A stretch of DNA of 14,317 nucleotides from JAFDWI01 sp040255345. Lineage in GTDB: Bacteria; Actinomycetota; Acidimicrobiia; Acidimicrobiales; Iamiaceae. The translations under genes were made by a program, and so were the position numbers. Below are positions 7,104 through 13,536 of this stretch, piece by piece (position 1 is the first letter of the stretch; each line of letters starts with the position of its first letter). The notes below the pieces were generated by a model. The model saw only the letters and a program-made list of their open reading frames with translations, had not been told where the DNA came from and searched no databases. The DNA is taken from NCBI GenBank assembly GCA_040255345.1, contig JBDZUV010000078.1, positions 1 to 14,317 of the forward strand. Reading direction: 5' to 3'.

Positions 7104-7517
7104 TCAGGTGGTCTCGGGAAGACGCAACGACGCAAACGATTCGGCGAGCACCCGCAGCTCGGTCAGATGGAAGGCGGTGAGTTCGTCGAGCGCATCCTGA
7201 CCGGCCTTCTTGAGTTGGATCCGCACGACTCTGCCGTCGACGTCGTCGGGCAGCCGCTCGACGAGCCCGGCCGCCTCGGCCCGGTCGATGAGGCCGACCG
7301 CGGAGTGGTGCCGCACCTGAAGGTGTTCGGCGATCTCGCCGATGGTCGGGTGATTCCCGGACGGATGCCCGCGCACGGCCAACAGCAACTGGTGCTGGGC
7401 CGGCGTGAGTCCGACCTCCTTCGCCCGGGCCTCGCTCCAATGGAGAAATCGTCGGAGCCGATCGCGCAGGGCGAGAATCTCACGGTAGTCGTCGTCATCG
7501 AATTGCGGCGTTGTCAT
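7104..7517 (-). CDS. MarR family transcriptional regulator
   Basis: A 137-residue winged helix-turn-helix regulator. The DNA-binding core runs from LTPAQHQLLLAVRGHPSGN (about 38-56) through IGEIAEHLQVRHHSAVGLID and ends in the wing DVDGRVVRIQLKKAG. The flanking helices would form the MarR dimer interface. The ATG at 7517 overlaps the stop of the upstream ClC gene as ATGA, with GGAG about 5 bases before it, so the two are one operon and probably translationally coupled. A 6-3-6 inverted repeat over the operon's -10 box (9421-9435) is a candidate site for this protein. The ligand is unknown. It converges on lysR with 3 bases between the stops. Confidence 0.9.
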   Translation of the reverse strand: MTTPQFDDDDYREILALRDRLRRFLHWSEARAKEVGLTPAQHQLLLAVRGHPSGNHPTIGEIAEHLQVRHHSAVGLIDRAEAAGLVERLPDDVDGRVVRIQLKKAGQDALDELTAFHLTELRVLAESFASLRLPETT

Positions 7518-9418
7518 GTCATCTCCGGAGTGTCGGCGTCACGACCGTCGCGTCGGTTGCCAGAACTTCGTGACACGGTAGCTTTCCACGCGCGGGTCAC
7601 GGGAACGCGGCGCACTTCGAGCGCCGCCGCCTCCGGGTCGGAGACGGCCGTCGGCGGCGCGCCGGCCGGATCACCCGGGTCGGGCGCAGGCGCTGCGGTC
7701 GTGTCGTGGGGCCGCCCACCGGCGTCGCCGGCGTCGCCTTCGGGACCGGTGGTCGCGGTCGGTGAGGTTCGCCCACGCCCGCGCCGGCGCCGGCGTCGGC
7801 GTCGCCGGAACAGTGTCGGTTCCTGCAGATCGCGCTCCGCGAGCCGCCGGGCGAGTGCGCCGTCGATGACGCCCGGGCCCAGCACACCGATCGGCTCGCC
7901 CTGGGCGTACACCACGATCTCGTCGGCGGACCCGTCCAGCAGCGACGCCACTGCATCACCGAGGTACGCGGTCGATTCGATCCGGGGCAGGTCGGGATCG
8001 AGCGCGACCTCGGGCAGCGGGTCGACGGCACGTCCGGCCACGATCATCCGGAACGGGTCGACCTCGGTGTCGAACTCGACGCGGTACCCGCGGCGGAGCA
8101 GCTTGTCGGTCATGAGTCGTTGATCGAGGAACTGGTGCGTGACGATCTCGGCCACGGCCGTCGCGATGATCATCGGTACGAGCAGTTCGAAACTCCCGGT
8201 GGCCTCGAGCGCGAACACGGCGCCGGTGAGCAGTGCCCGCGCCGAGGCGCCGAAGGTGGCGCCCATCGCCACGATGGCGAACGCGGCCGGTTGGATCCCC
8301 AGTCCGGGGAAGAGGTGTGCGAACCCGATCCCGATCATCAGCCCCATGGTCGAACCGATGATGAAGATCGGCGCGAGCGTCCCGCCGGAGGTGTTCGAGG
8401 CGAGGGCGATCCACCACGAGAACAGTTTCGCCACCATCAGGATGGCGGCCGCGCCCAGCAGGAAGCGGTCGTTCACCGCGGACTGGATCGCCCAGTAGCC
8501 GACCGAGAGCGACCCGGGCACCACGAGTCCGATCAGCCCGAAGCCGACCGCGCCGACGATCGGGTGGAAGAACTCGGGAACGGGTGTGCGGCGGAAGAGC
8601 GCTTCGAAGCCGAACAGGCCCTTGTTGAGCACCAGCGCCATGAGGCCACACGCGATGCCCAGCACGACGAACATGGGGAGTTCCCACCCGCCGGCGGCGT
8701 GCACCCCGAACGCCTGGAACAGCGGATCGGGCCCGATCAACTCGAAGTGGATCTGGGTGGCGATGCCGGTGGCGAGCAACAGGGGCACGAGTGCCCGCAG
8801 CGAGCGTTCGAACAACAGCAGTTCGAACGCGATGACGATCGCGGCGATCGGCGTGGCGAACACCCCGGCCATGCCCGCCGCCGCGCCGGTGGCGAGTGCG
8901 ATCCTCCGTTCGGCCGACGACAGTCGCAGGATTTGACCGATGAGCGATCCGGCCGACCCGCCCGTGACGATGATCGGGCCCTCCGCCCCGAAGGGACCCC
9001 CGGTTCCCATGGCGATGGCGGCCGAGATCGGCTTGGCGAGCACGACCTTGGGCGGGATGCGACTGTGATCGAACACGATCGCTTCGAGGGATTCGGGGAT
9101 CCCGTGTCCTTTGATCGTCGGGGCCCATCTGGCGAGCAGCGAGACGACGCACGCGCCGCCCACGGCGACCAGCAACAGATCCGGTCCCGGGTGGTAGTGC
9201 TGCAGGTCGGGCAGGTCGAAGGCGACCCGGTGCAGGAGCGCCAGGTTCGAGATGAGTCCGACCAGGTTCACGATCGCCCAGGCGGCGACCCCTCCGATCA
9301 CCCCCAGGGCCGCGCCGATGCCCGCGAGCAGCGCCATCCGCCGGGGGGTCTCACCGAGGGACACGTCACGCGCGCGGTCCACGTCCAACACCCGCCCGAA
9401 GGCACGCCGTACGGTCAT
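7514..9418 (-). CDS. ClC family chloride transporter/channel with CBS-like domain and Arg9 tail
   Basis: A 634-residue membrane protein of the voltage-gated chloride channel/H+-Cl- antiporter superfamily. Filter motifs are visible: GHGIP (104-108, usually GSGIP), GAEGP (144-148) with the gating Glu146, and GGTLAPIFIIGSTMG for the third motif. By eye, the internal proton glutamate of E. coli ClC (Glu203) aligns to a hydrophobic residue next to Glu199. After the membrane domain comes one CBS-like region (SADEIVVYAQGEPIGVLG), then nine consecutive arginines at 538-546, and a ~90-residue low-complexity tail. The start is ATG 9418, 6 bases after TATGAT; an upstream in-frame extension of 38 residues is not family-like. 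The downstream marR-type gene overlaps it by 4 bases. Chloride is the default substrate; another anion is possible. Confidence 0.88.
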   Translation of the reverse strand: MTVRRAFGRVLDVDRARDVSLGETPRRMALLAGIGAALGVIGGVAAWAIVNLVGLISNLALLHRVAFDLPDLQHYHPGPDLLLVAVGGACVVSLLARWAPTIKGHGIPESLEAIVFDHSRIPPKVVLAKPISAAIAMGTGGPFGAEGPIIVTGGSAGSLIGQILRLSSAERRIALATGAAAGMAGVFATPIAAIVIAFELLLFERSLRALVPLLLATGIATQIHFELIGPDPLFQAFGVHAAGGWELPMFVVLGIACGLMALVLNKGLFGFEALFRRTPVPEFFHPIVGAVGFGLIGLVVPGSLSVGYWAIQSAVNDRFLLGAAAILMVAKLFSWWIALASNTSGGTLAPIFIIGSTMGLMIGIGFAHLFPGLGIQPAAFAIVAMGATFGASARALLTGAVFALEATGSFELLVPMIIATAVAEIVTHQFLDQRLMTDKLLRRGYRVEFDTEVDPFRMIVAGRAVDPLPEVALDPDLPRIESTAYLGDAVASLLDGSADEIVVYAQGEPIGVLGPGVIDGALARRLAERDLQEPTLFRRRRRRRRRGRGRTSPTATTGPEGDAGDAGGRPHDTTAAPAPDPGDPAGAPPTAVSDPEAAALEVRRVPVTRAWKATVSRSSGNRRDGRDADTPEMT

Positions 9419-9420
9419 GC

Positions 9421-9453
9421 CCCGATCATATCGGGCAACGATGGGCAGGCCAA
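9421..9453 (-). promoter_or_regulatory. Promoter and candidate MarR operator of the ClC-marR operon
   Basis: On the minus strand TTGGCC (9453-9448) is followed after 17 bases by TATGAT (9430-9425), then 6 bases to the ATG at 9418, a leaderless arrangement. A perfect inverted repeat CCCGAT-N3-ATCGGG (9421-9435) covers the -10 box and the predicted transcription start, where a MarR dimer would block polymerase. Confidence 0.6.
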
Positions 9454-9522
9454 ATCGTGCGGCGCCCAGACCGTGGTGGCCGACCGGTGCACCCCGGGCG
9501 CGCCGCCGGGCCGACCACGGGT

Positions 9523-9552
9523 TTGACGCCACCGACCCCGGAGCGGTAATTC
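9523..9552 (+). promoter_or_regulatory. Promoter of the second ClC gene
   Basis: TTGACG (9523-9528), a near-consensus -35 box, is followed after 18 bases by TAATTC (9547-9552). This places the transcript start about 9 bases before GTG 9568, too short for a Shine-Dalgarno, and none is visible. The -10 box is weaker than the others in the window. Confidence 0.45.
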
Positions 9553-9567
9553 GTTCCCCGACCTATC

Positions 9568-10926
9568 GTGGCGCACTTCCTCCCCTCTTCCCGCCAATTC
9601 GAAGCGTTCGTCTCGAACAGTCGACTCCTCCCGATGGCCGCGTGCGTCGGCCTCGTCGGAGGCCTGATCGGTGTCGTCTACCTCGAGGCGCTCAACTCAC
9701 TGACGCTGTTGTTGTTCCCGGCGCCCTGGGCCGACACCGTCCAGACCTACCTTCCGACCCTGCTCCACACCACCATCACCTGGAGCACCTGGCACCACTG
9801 GCTGGTGCTGATCGCCGCCGGCGGGCTCACCGCGCTCGGTTTCAAGGTGCTGGGCAACCCCGGCGACACCGAGTTGCTGGTCGACAACATCCACCTCCAC
9901 GGCGGCGCGCCGGCAGAGGGCATGCGCGAACTGAAGGCGCTGATACCGATCTCGTTGCTCAACATCGCCGTCGGCAGCGGCATCGGGCCGGAGGCCCCGC
10001 TCAGCCAGACCAACGGCACGGTGGCGACCTGGCTCGCCGACCGGTGGCACCTCGACCCGGTGGAGACCAGGATTCTCACGATCACCGGCCTGGCGGCCGG
10101 GTTCACGGTGCTCTTCGACGCCCCTCTGGGGGCATCGATCTTCTCGATGGAGATGCTGCACCGGCGAGGCCTGCGGTACTTCGAGGTGCTGCTGCCGGTG
10201 CTGGTCGGCGCATTGGCGGCGTTCGTGTTGTACTCGGGTCTCACCACCATGGGTTTCGAACCGATCTGGAGCATCGACGGGGTGCTGGGTGTTCCCGACC
10301 GACTGGCGTTCCTGGACTTCGGTTGGGGGCTCGCCGCCGGGGTCGTCGGCGCCCTCGTCGCGGCTGCGTTCACGCTGCTGGTCGAGTTCGCCCGGTGGCT
10401 GTTCCGGCCGCTCCCGGTGCTCGGCAAGCCGGTCGCCGCCGGCCTCGTGCTCGGCGGTCTCGCATTCGTCTCGCCCTACGCGTTGACGTTCTCGAAGCTC
10501 CAGTTGCGGCATCTGGGGCGCGTCGAGGTGATCACCGTCGGAGCGTTGGCACTCGCCGCCGCCACCAAGCTCGCGGCCGCTGCGGTCAGCATGGCCGGCG
10601 GATGGAAGGGAGGTTTCATCATCCCGATGTTCTTCAGCGGCTACTGCCTCGGCCGCATCGGCGCCGAAGTGCTGCCCGGGCACCCCAACGGCACGGTGCT
10701 CGCGGTCTGTCTCATGGTGGCGATCAACGCCGGTGTGACCAAGACCCCCCTGGGGTCGACGCTCGTGGTCACCGAGATGGTCGGTCTGCGCCTGTTCCCA
10801 CCCGCATTGATCGCCGGACTGGTGAGCTTCTTTCTCACCTCCAACGTGTATCTGATCAAGTCACAGCGACGCCGGGTCGGACTCGACGGCAAGCCGGTCG
10901 ATCCGCCCTTCGTGCAACTCGGCTGA
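9568..10926 (+). CDS. Divergent ClC family chloride channel/transporter
   Basis: A 452-residue polytopic membrane protein of the ClC superfamily, clearly different from its divergent neighbour. The motif with the gating glutamate reads GPEAP (140-144, Glu142) instead of GREGP. The usual GSGIP motif is absent; its place holds GDTELLVDNIH (99-109). The third motif is GGFIIP (348-353). Membrane helices run from about residue 20 to 430, and the C-terminus is short (KSQRRRVGLDGKPVDPPFVQ), with no CBS domain. I recall similar 'DTELLVDNIH' ClC proteins in other actinobacteria, so this is probably a separate branch. It starts at GTG 9568, with 149 bp separating it from the first ClC start. It converges with the methyltransferase gene, 24 bp between stops. 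Ion selectivity cannot be read from the sequence. Confidence 0.85.
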   Translation: MAHFLPSSRQFEAFVSNSRLLPMAACVGLVGGLIGVVYLEALNSLTLLLFPAPWADTVQTYLPTLLHTTITWSTWHHWLVLIAAGGLTALGFKVLGNPGDTELLVDNIHLHGGAPAEGMRELKALIPISLLNIAVGSGIGPEAPLSQTNGTVATWLADRWHLDPVETRILTITGLAAGFTVLFDAPLGASIFSMEMLHRRGLRYFEVLLPVLVGALAAFVLYSGLTTMGFEPIWSIDGVLGVPDRLAFLDFGWGLAAGVVGALVAAAFTLLVEFARWLFRPLPVLGKPVAAGLVLGGLAFVSPYALTFSKLQLRHLGRVEVITVGALALAAATKLAAAAVSMAGGWKGGFIIPMFFSGYCLGRIGAEVLPGHPNGTVLAVCLMVAINAGVTKTPLGSTLVVTEMVGLRLFPPALIAGLVSFFLTSNVYLIKSQRRRVGLDGKPVDPPFVQLG

Positions 10927-10929
10927 CCC

Positions 10930-10943
10930 GGCGCGGTCGCGCC
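10930..10943. terminator. Possible bidirectional terminator hairpin
   Basis: GGCGCG-GT-CGCGCC lies in the 24 bp between the convergent stops of the second ClC gene and the methyltransferase gene. It could fold on either strand with opened inner pairs. There is no T tract, so this is weak. Confidence 0.3.
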
Positions 10944-10950
10944 GCCGGAC

Positions 10951-11613
10951 TCAGCGCGTCGCCACCGCCAGGAAGAGCCCGAACTCCGTGCCGTCGCGGT
11001 CGACGGTCCCACAATCGGACACCACCGCAGCGGCGAATCCGGCGGACTCGCATCGCGCCGCGAACGCGTCGCGGTCGAAGCCGTCGTGCACGTGGGCCCC
11101 CTCGCCGTGGAACGAGCCGTCCTCGGCGTCGAGGTCGATCACGCACAGCTGCCCACCGGGAACCAACGCGTCACGGAATGCGCGCAAGGTCACGTCCAAG
11201 GCGTCGACGTGGTGCAACACCATCGACGTGACGATCAGATCGAAGGCCTCGCCCGCCGGGAGCGGCTCGGTGGAAAGGTCGAGGGCCCACACCCGTGCCC
11301 CCGCGAGGCGACCGTCGTCGATCTTGGCCTGTGCCACCGCGCGCATGCCCGCCGACGTGTCGGCCATCGTGATCGACCCGACCGAGTCGTACAGGGCCTC
11401 GGCCACGAGTCCGGTCCCGGCGCCGTACTCGAAGAGGCGCTCGTCGCCGGTGAGATCGACCTCTTCGGCGATGCGTCGGGCGATCAGGCGCGCCCGTGCC
11501 ACCTTGGCGTCGTCGTCCCACGTCGCGGCCCGCTCGTCGAAGCTCTGCCCGGCACCATCGTGGTCGGCACCATCGTGGTCGGCACCATCGTGGTCGGCAT
11601 GGTCATGGTCCAC
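10951..11613 (-). CDS. Class I SAM-dependent methyltransferase with His/Asp repeat leader
   Basis: A 220-residue protein. The Rossmann-type methyltransferase domain begins near residue 24 (SFDERAATWDDDAKVARARL). Motif I is EYGAGTG (62-68), then the acidic end of strand 2 (ITMADTSAGM), and later DLIVTSMVLHHVDALD and a 'PGGQLCVIDLDAEDG' strand. It transfers a methyl group from S-adenosylmethionine; the substrate is unknown. The first 22 residues are MDHDHADHDGADHDGADHDG plus AG, encoded by a 15-bp tandem repeat, and could bind metal. The start is GTG 11613, the only plausible start upstream of the domain, 8 bases after TAGGCT. It lies 57 bases downstream of the phosphotriesterase-like gene on the same strand but seems to have its own promoter. 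Confidence 0.82.
   Translation of the reverse strand: MDHDHADHDGADHDGADHDGAGQSFDERAATWDDDAKVARARLIARRIAEEVDLTGDERLFEYGAGTGLVAEALYDSVGSITMADTSAGMRAVAQAKIDDGRLAGARVWALDLSTEPLPAGEAFDLIVTSMVLHHVDALDVTLRAFRDALVPGGQLCVIDLDAEDGSFHGEGAHVHDGFDRDAFAARCESAGFAAAVVSDCGTVDRDGTEFGLFLAVATR
11551..11610 (-). repeat. 15-bp tandem repeat encoding DHDGA
   Basis: Three perfect copies of GGCACCATCGTGGTC (11551-11595) are followed by a degenerate fourth (GGCATGGTCATGGTC, 11596-11610). The period of five codons keeps the frame, so copy number could change without disrupting the methyltransferase gene. Confidence 0.95.
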
Positions 11614-11621
11614 GCCGAGCG

Positions 11622-11627
11622 AGCCTA
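11622..11627 (-). promoter_or_regulatory. -10 box of the methyltransferase gene
   Basis: TAGGCT on the minus strand, 8 bases before GTG 11613, again placing the transcript start at or next to the start codon. No clear -35 box is seen. Confidence 0.5.
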
Positions 11628-11646
11628 CCGACGTGGCGCATGCGCC

Positions 11647-11662
11647 CGACGGGCGCCCGTCG
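11647..11662. promoter_or_regulatory. 16-bp perfect palindrome between the hydrolase and methyltransferase genes
   Basis: CGACGGGCGCCCGTCG lies 8 bases beyond the hydrolase stop and about 20 bases upstream of the methyltransferase -10 box. It could be a terminator hairpin (6-bp stem, GCGC loop, no T tract) for the first gene or an operator for the second. Confidence 0.4.
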
Positions 11663-11670
11663 CGGGGGCA

Positions 11671-12648
11671 TCAGCCGCCGAAGTAGCGGCGGGGCACCGC
11701 GGTGAGCATCGTGGCGATCTGGTCGTCGCTGACTCCGCCCGCCCGCAGGGCCGGTACCACGTCGTCGCTGATGTGCTCGTAGTGCCAGTTCGGCATGAAG
11801 GCGTCGATCACCTCGGGGGCGTCGGGGCCGAACCAGTCGATCCGGCACGACGCGTCATGGCTGAGCACCATGCGGTCCGCGTACCCACGCCGCGCGAGTT
11901 CCACGATGGTGGCGACACGGGCGTCGGTGGTCGCGAACACGTCGAGGCCGAACCGGTCCATACCCAGGATCGCGCCGGTGTCGGCGAGCGAGGCGAGCCA
12001 GTCGACGTCGGTCGAATCGCCGACGTGACCGAGCACGACCTTGCCCAGATCCGCCCCTTCGTGGCGCAGCACGTCGAGCACCAGGTCGGCCGTGCGTTCG
12101 GCCGCGTTGGTGTGCACGGTGATCGGCGCCCCCGTGGCGACCGAGACCTGCGCGACCGCACGCAGGGCCCGCTCGACATCACCACTCATCGGCGCGTGTT
12201 CGACCGCGCACTTCAGGAACGCCGCCTTGACGCCGGTGCCGCTGATGCCCTCGGTGAGGTCGCGGGTGAAGTCCCGCACGAGTGGGTCGTCTCCACCCAG
12301 GGGTCGACCCGGGCCCTGCAACGTGTAGGGAAACGGCAGTGAGTCGTAGGTGTAGACGCCGGTGGCGACGATGATGTTGACCCGGATGCGACCCGCGATC
12401 TTCGCCAACCTCGGGATGTCGCGCCCCAGGCCGAGCACGGTGGGGTCCGCGATCGTGGTGATGCCCTTGTCGGCGAGCCGGTTCAATTTGTCGACGGCCC
12501 GCTCGAGCTCGGCGTCCTCGTCCCACCACGATCCCTCGCCGTAGTTGTGCAGATAGTCGGTGTCGAGCGTGAACACGTGCTCGTGCATCAGGGTCGGCCC
12601 CAGCTCGGCGACGTCGATCGGACCGGTGAGGGTTTCCACTTCTGCCAT
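11671..12648 (-). CDS. Phosphotriesterase-like metal hydrolase (PLL/lactonase type)
   Basis: A 325-residue amidohydrolase-superfamily barrel of the phosphotriesterase family, whose members hydrolyse lactones or phosphotriesters with a binuclear metal centre. All six expected ligands are visible: His22 and His24 in LMHEHVF, Lys146 in KAAFLKCA (the carboxylated lysine), His179 in ITVHTNA, His208 in LGHVGDS and Asp265 in VLSHDAS. LGMDRFGLD and the 'WFGPDAP' loop favour the lactonase-like branch over true phosphotriesterases, but the substrate cannot be assigned. The start at ATG 12648 (MAEVETLTGP) matches the usual family beginning; an in-frame ATG at 12660 would add four residues. It diverges from the AhpD-like gene, and I see no clear promoter of its own. 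No signal peptide, so cytoplasmic. Confidence 0.87.
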   Translation of the reverse strand: MAEVETLTGPIDVAELGPTLMHEHVFTLDTDYLHNYGEGSWWDEDAELERAVDKLNRLADKGITTIADPTVLGLGRDIPRLAKIAGRIRVNIIVATGVYTYDSLPFPYTLQGPGRPLGGDDPLVRDFTRDLTEGISGTGVKAAFLKCAVEHAPMSGDVERALRAVAQVSVATGAPITVHTNAAERTADLVLDVLRHEGADLGKVVLGHVGDSTDVDWLASLADTGAILGMDRFGLDVFATTDARVATIVELARRGYADRMVLSHDASCRIDWFGPDAPEVIDAFMPNWHYEHISDDVVPALRAGGVSDDQIATMLTAVPRRYFGG

Positions 12649-12743
12649 GGCGCTCACCATGCCACAGCCGGGGACCCGACGCGTGCGCCTTCGACGAACC
12701 GACGCCGCCCTGCGGCTCGTCTGCATGGCCGACGATTCGGGTT

Positions 12744-12771
12744 CGCCGGTGCCCGGCGTACCCTGCGACCC
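12744..12771 (+). promoter_or_regulatory. Leaderless-type promoter of the AhpD-like gene with adjoining inverted repeat
   Basis: TACCCT (12759-12764) is 7 bases before ATG 12772, so the mRNA is probably leaderless. A perfect inverted repeat CGCCGG-N3-CCGGCG (12744-12758) abuts the -10 box and would fall in the promoter spacer. In DNA this GC-rich such repeats arise easily by chance. Confidence 0.45.
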
Positions 12772-13254
12772 ATGACCGATACCACTGACACCCCTGTTGC
12801 CCCGCATGTCGTTCCGCAAACCCGTTTCGGCGATGTCGACGGCCTCGACAAGGCCTACGGCGCGATGGCGCATTTCGACCACGCCATCGATCTCGACCCG
12901 GTCTTGCGAGAGCTCGTCAAGTTGCGCGCCTCGGTGCTGAACGGGTGCGCGTTCTGCGTGGACATGCACACGACCGATGCCCGGGCCGCCGGCGAGACCG
13001 ACCGTCGCCTCGCGTCGGTGATGGCGTGGCCCCACGCCCCGTTCTTCACGGCTCGTGAACGGGCCGCCCTGCGGTTGACCGACGCGATGACGTTGCTCGA
13101 CGGGCACGGCGAGGGTGTGTCGGACGAGGTGTGGGACGAAGCCAAGGCCCACTTCGACCCGACCGAGTTGGGGCAGCTCGTGATGGCGATCACCGCGATC
13201 AATTCCTGGAACCGCATCGCGGTGACCCTGTTGTCGACGCCGCCACTCGACTGA
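12772..13254 (+). CDS. Carboxymuconolactone decarboxylase/AhpD-like protein
   Basis: A 160-residue helical cytoplasmic protein of the CMD/AhpD superfamily. The redox motif is complete: Glu47 in RELVKLRAS, then Cys59-Ala-Phe-Cys62 and His66 (CAFCVDMH), matching the Glu/CxxC/His proton-relay arrangement of AhpD alkylhydroperoxidases. The second half is helical and ends in LVMAITAINSWNRIAVTLL, typical of the family. A peroxidase or disulfide-reductase role is likely, but the physiological partner is unknown. The CxxC argues against a plain carboxymuconolactone decarboxylase. The start is ATG 12772, supported by the TACCCT box 7 bases upstream. It diverges from the phosphotriesterase-like gene, with 123 bp between starts. 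Confidence 0.88.
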   Translation: MTDTTDTPVAPHVVPQTRFGDVDGLDKAYGAMAHFDHAIDLDPVLRELVKLRASVLNGCAFCVDMHTTDARAAGETDRRLASVMAWPHAPFFTARERAALRLTDAMTLLDGHGEGVSDEVWDEAKAHFDPTELGQLVMAITAINSWNRIAVTLLSTPPLD

Positions 13255-13333
13255 TGCAGACCGGCGCGTCGCGGGGTGATCGTGTGCGCCTGCGAGGTCC
13301 CTTCGGGGCAGGCTGAGCCGGGTCACCTCCAGC

Positions 13334-13353
13334 GCCGCGCACCAGGGCGCGGC
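13334..13353 (+). terminator. Candidate terminator hairpin after the AhpD-like gene
   Basis: GCCGCGC-ACCAGG-GCGCGGC is a perfect 7-bp stem with a 6-base loop, about 80 bases after the stop at 13254. There is no T tract, which is common in high-GC actinobacteria. It could also be a chance structure in GC-rich DNA. Confidence 0.3.
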
Positions 13354-13494
13354 TCGTCCGGGCTGCCGTCGTCGTCCTCCGAGCTCCGCATTCGAGGAGA
13401 TGGCGCGGGGTGCCTGGGTCGGATGCTCCTGACGGGCATCGTCCGAGGCCTGCCCGGGGGCCGGGCGGGCGAATGCCGGGGCGCACGGCACTGG

Positions 13495-13529
13495 TACCGT
13501 GTGCGGTGGCTCGGGCCGGCGATCGGAGG
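13495..13529 (+). promoter_or_regulatory. -10 box and Shine-Dalgarno of the acetyltransferase gene
   Basis: TACCGT (13495-13500) predicts transcription from about 13507. The resulting leader of about 30 bases contains GGAGG (13525-13529), 7 bases before ATG 13537. This is the clearest leadered gene in the window. Confidence 0.55.
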
Positions 13530-13536
13530 CGACACG

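Noticed and set aside
8120..9526. A 468-codon plus-strand open frame antisense to the first ClC gene
   Set aside because: It is rich in Asp, Glu, Gly, Arg and His with no domains, the usual antisense shadow of a high-GC membrane protein gene.
9252..11231. A 659-codon plus-strand open frame across both ClC genes
   Set aside because: Out of frame with the second ClC protein, Arg/Pro-rich, no recognisable domain.
11551..11610. Possible CRISPR-like array from regularly spaced repeats
   Set aside because: The 15-bp units are directly adjacent without spacers and are part of a coding sequence.
13276..13320. A hairpin with a TTCG loop after the AhpD-like gene as a riboswitch or strong terminator
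   Set aside because: Only a 3-bp inner stem with a large one-sided bulge and no T tract; too weak to call.
13452..13466. GCCCGG-N3-CCGGGC inverted repeat upstream of the acetyltransferase -10 box as an operator
   Set aside because: Pure G/C inverted repeats of this size are expected by chance here, and it does not overlap the promoter boxes.
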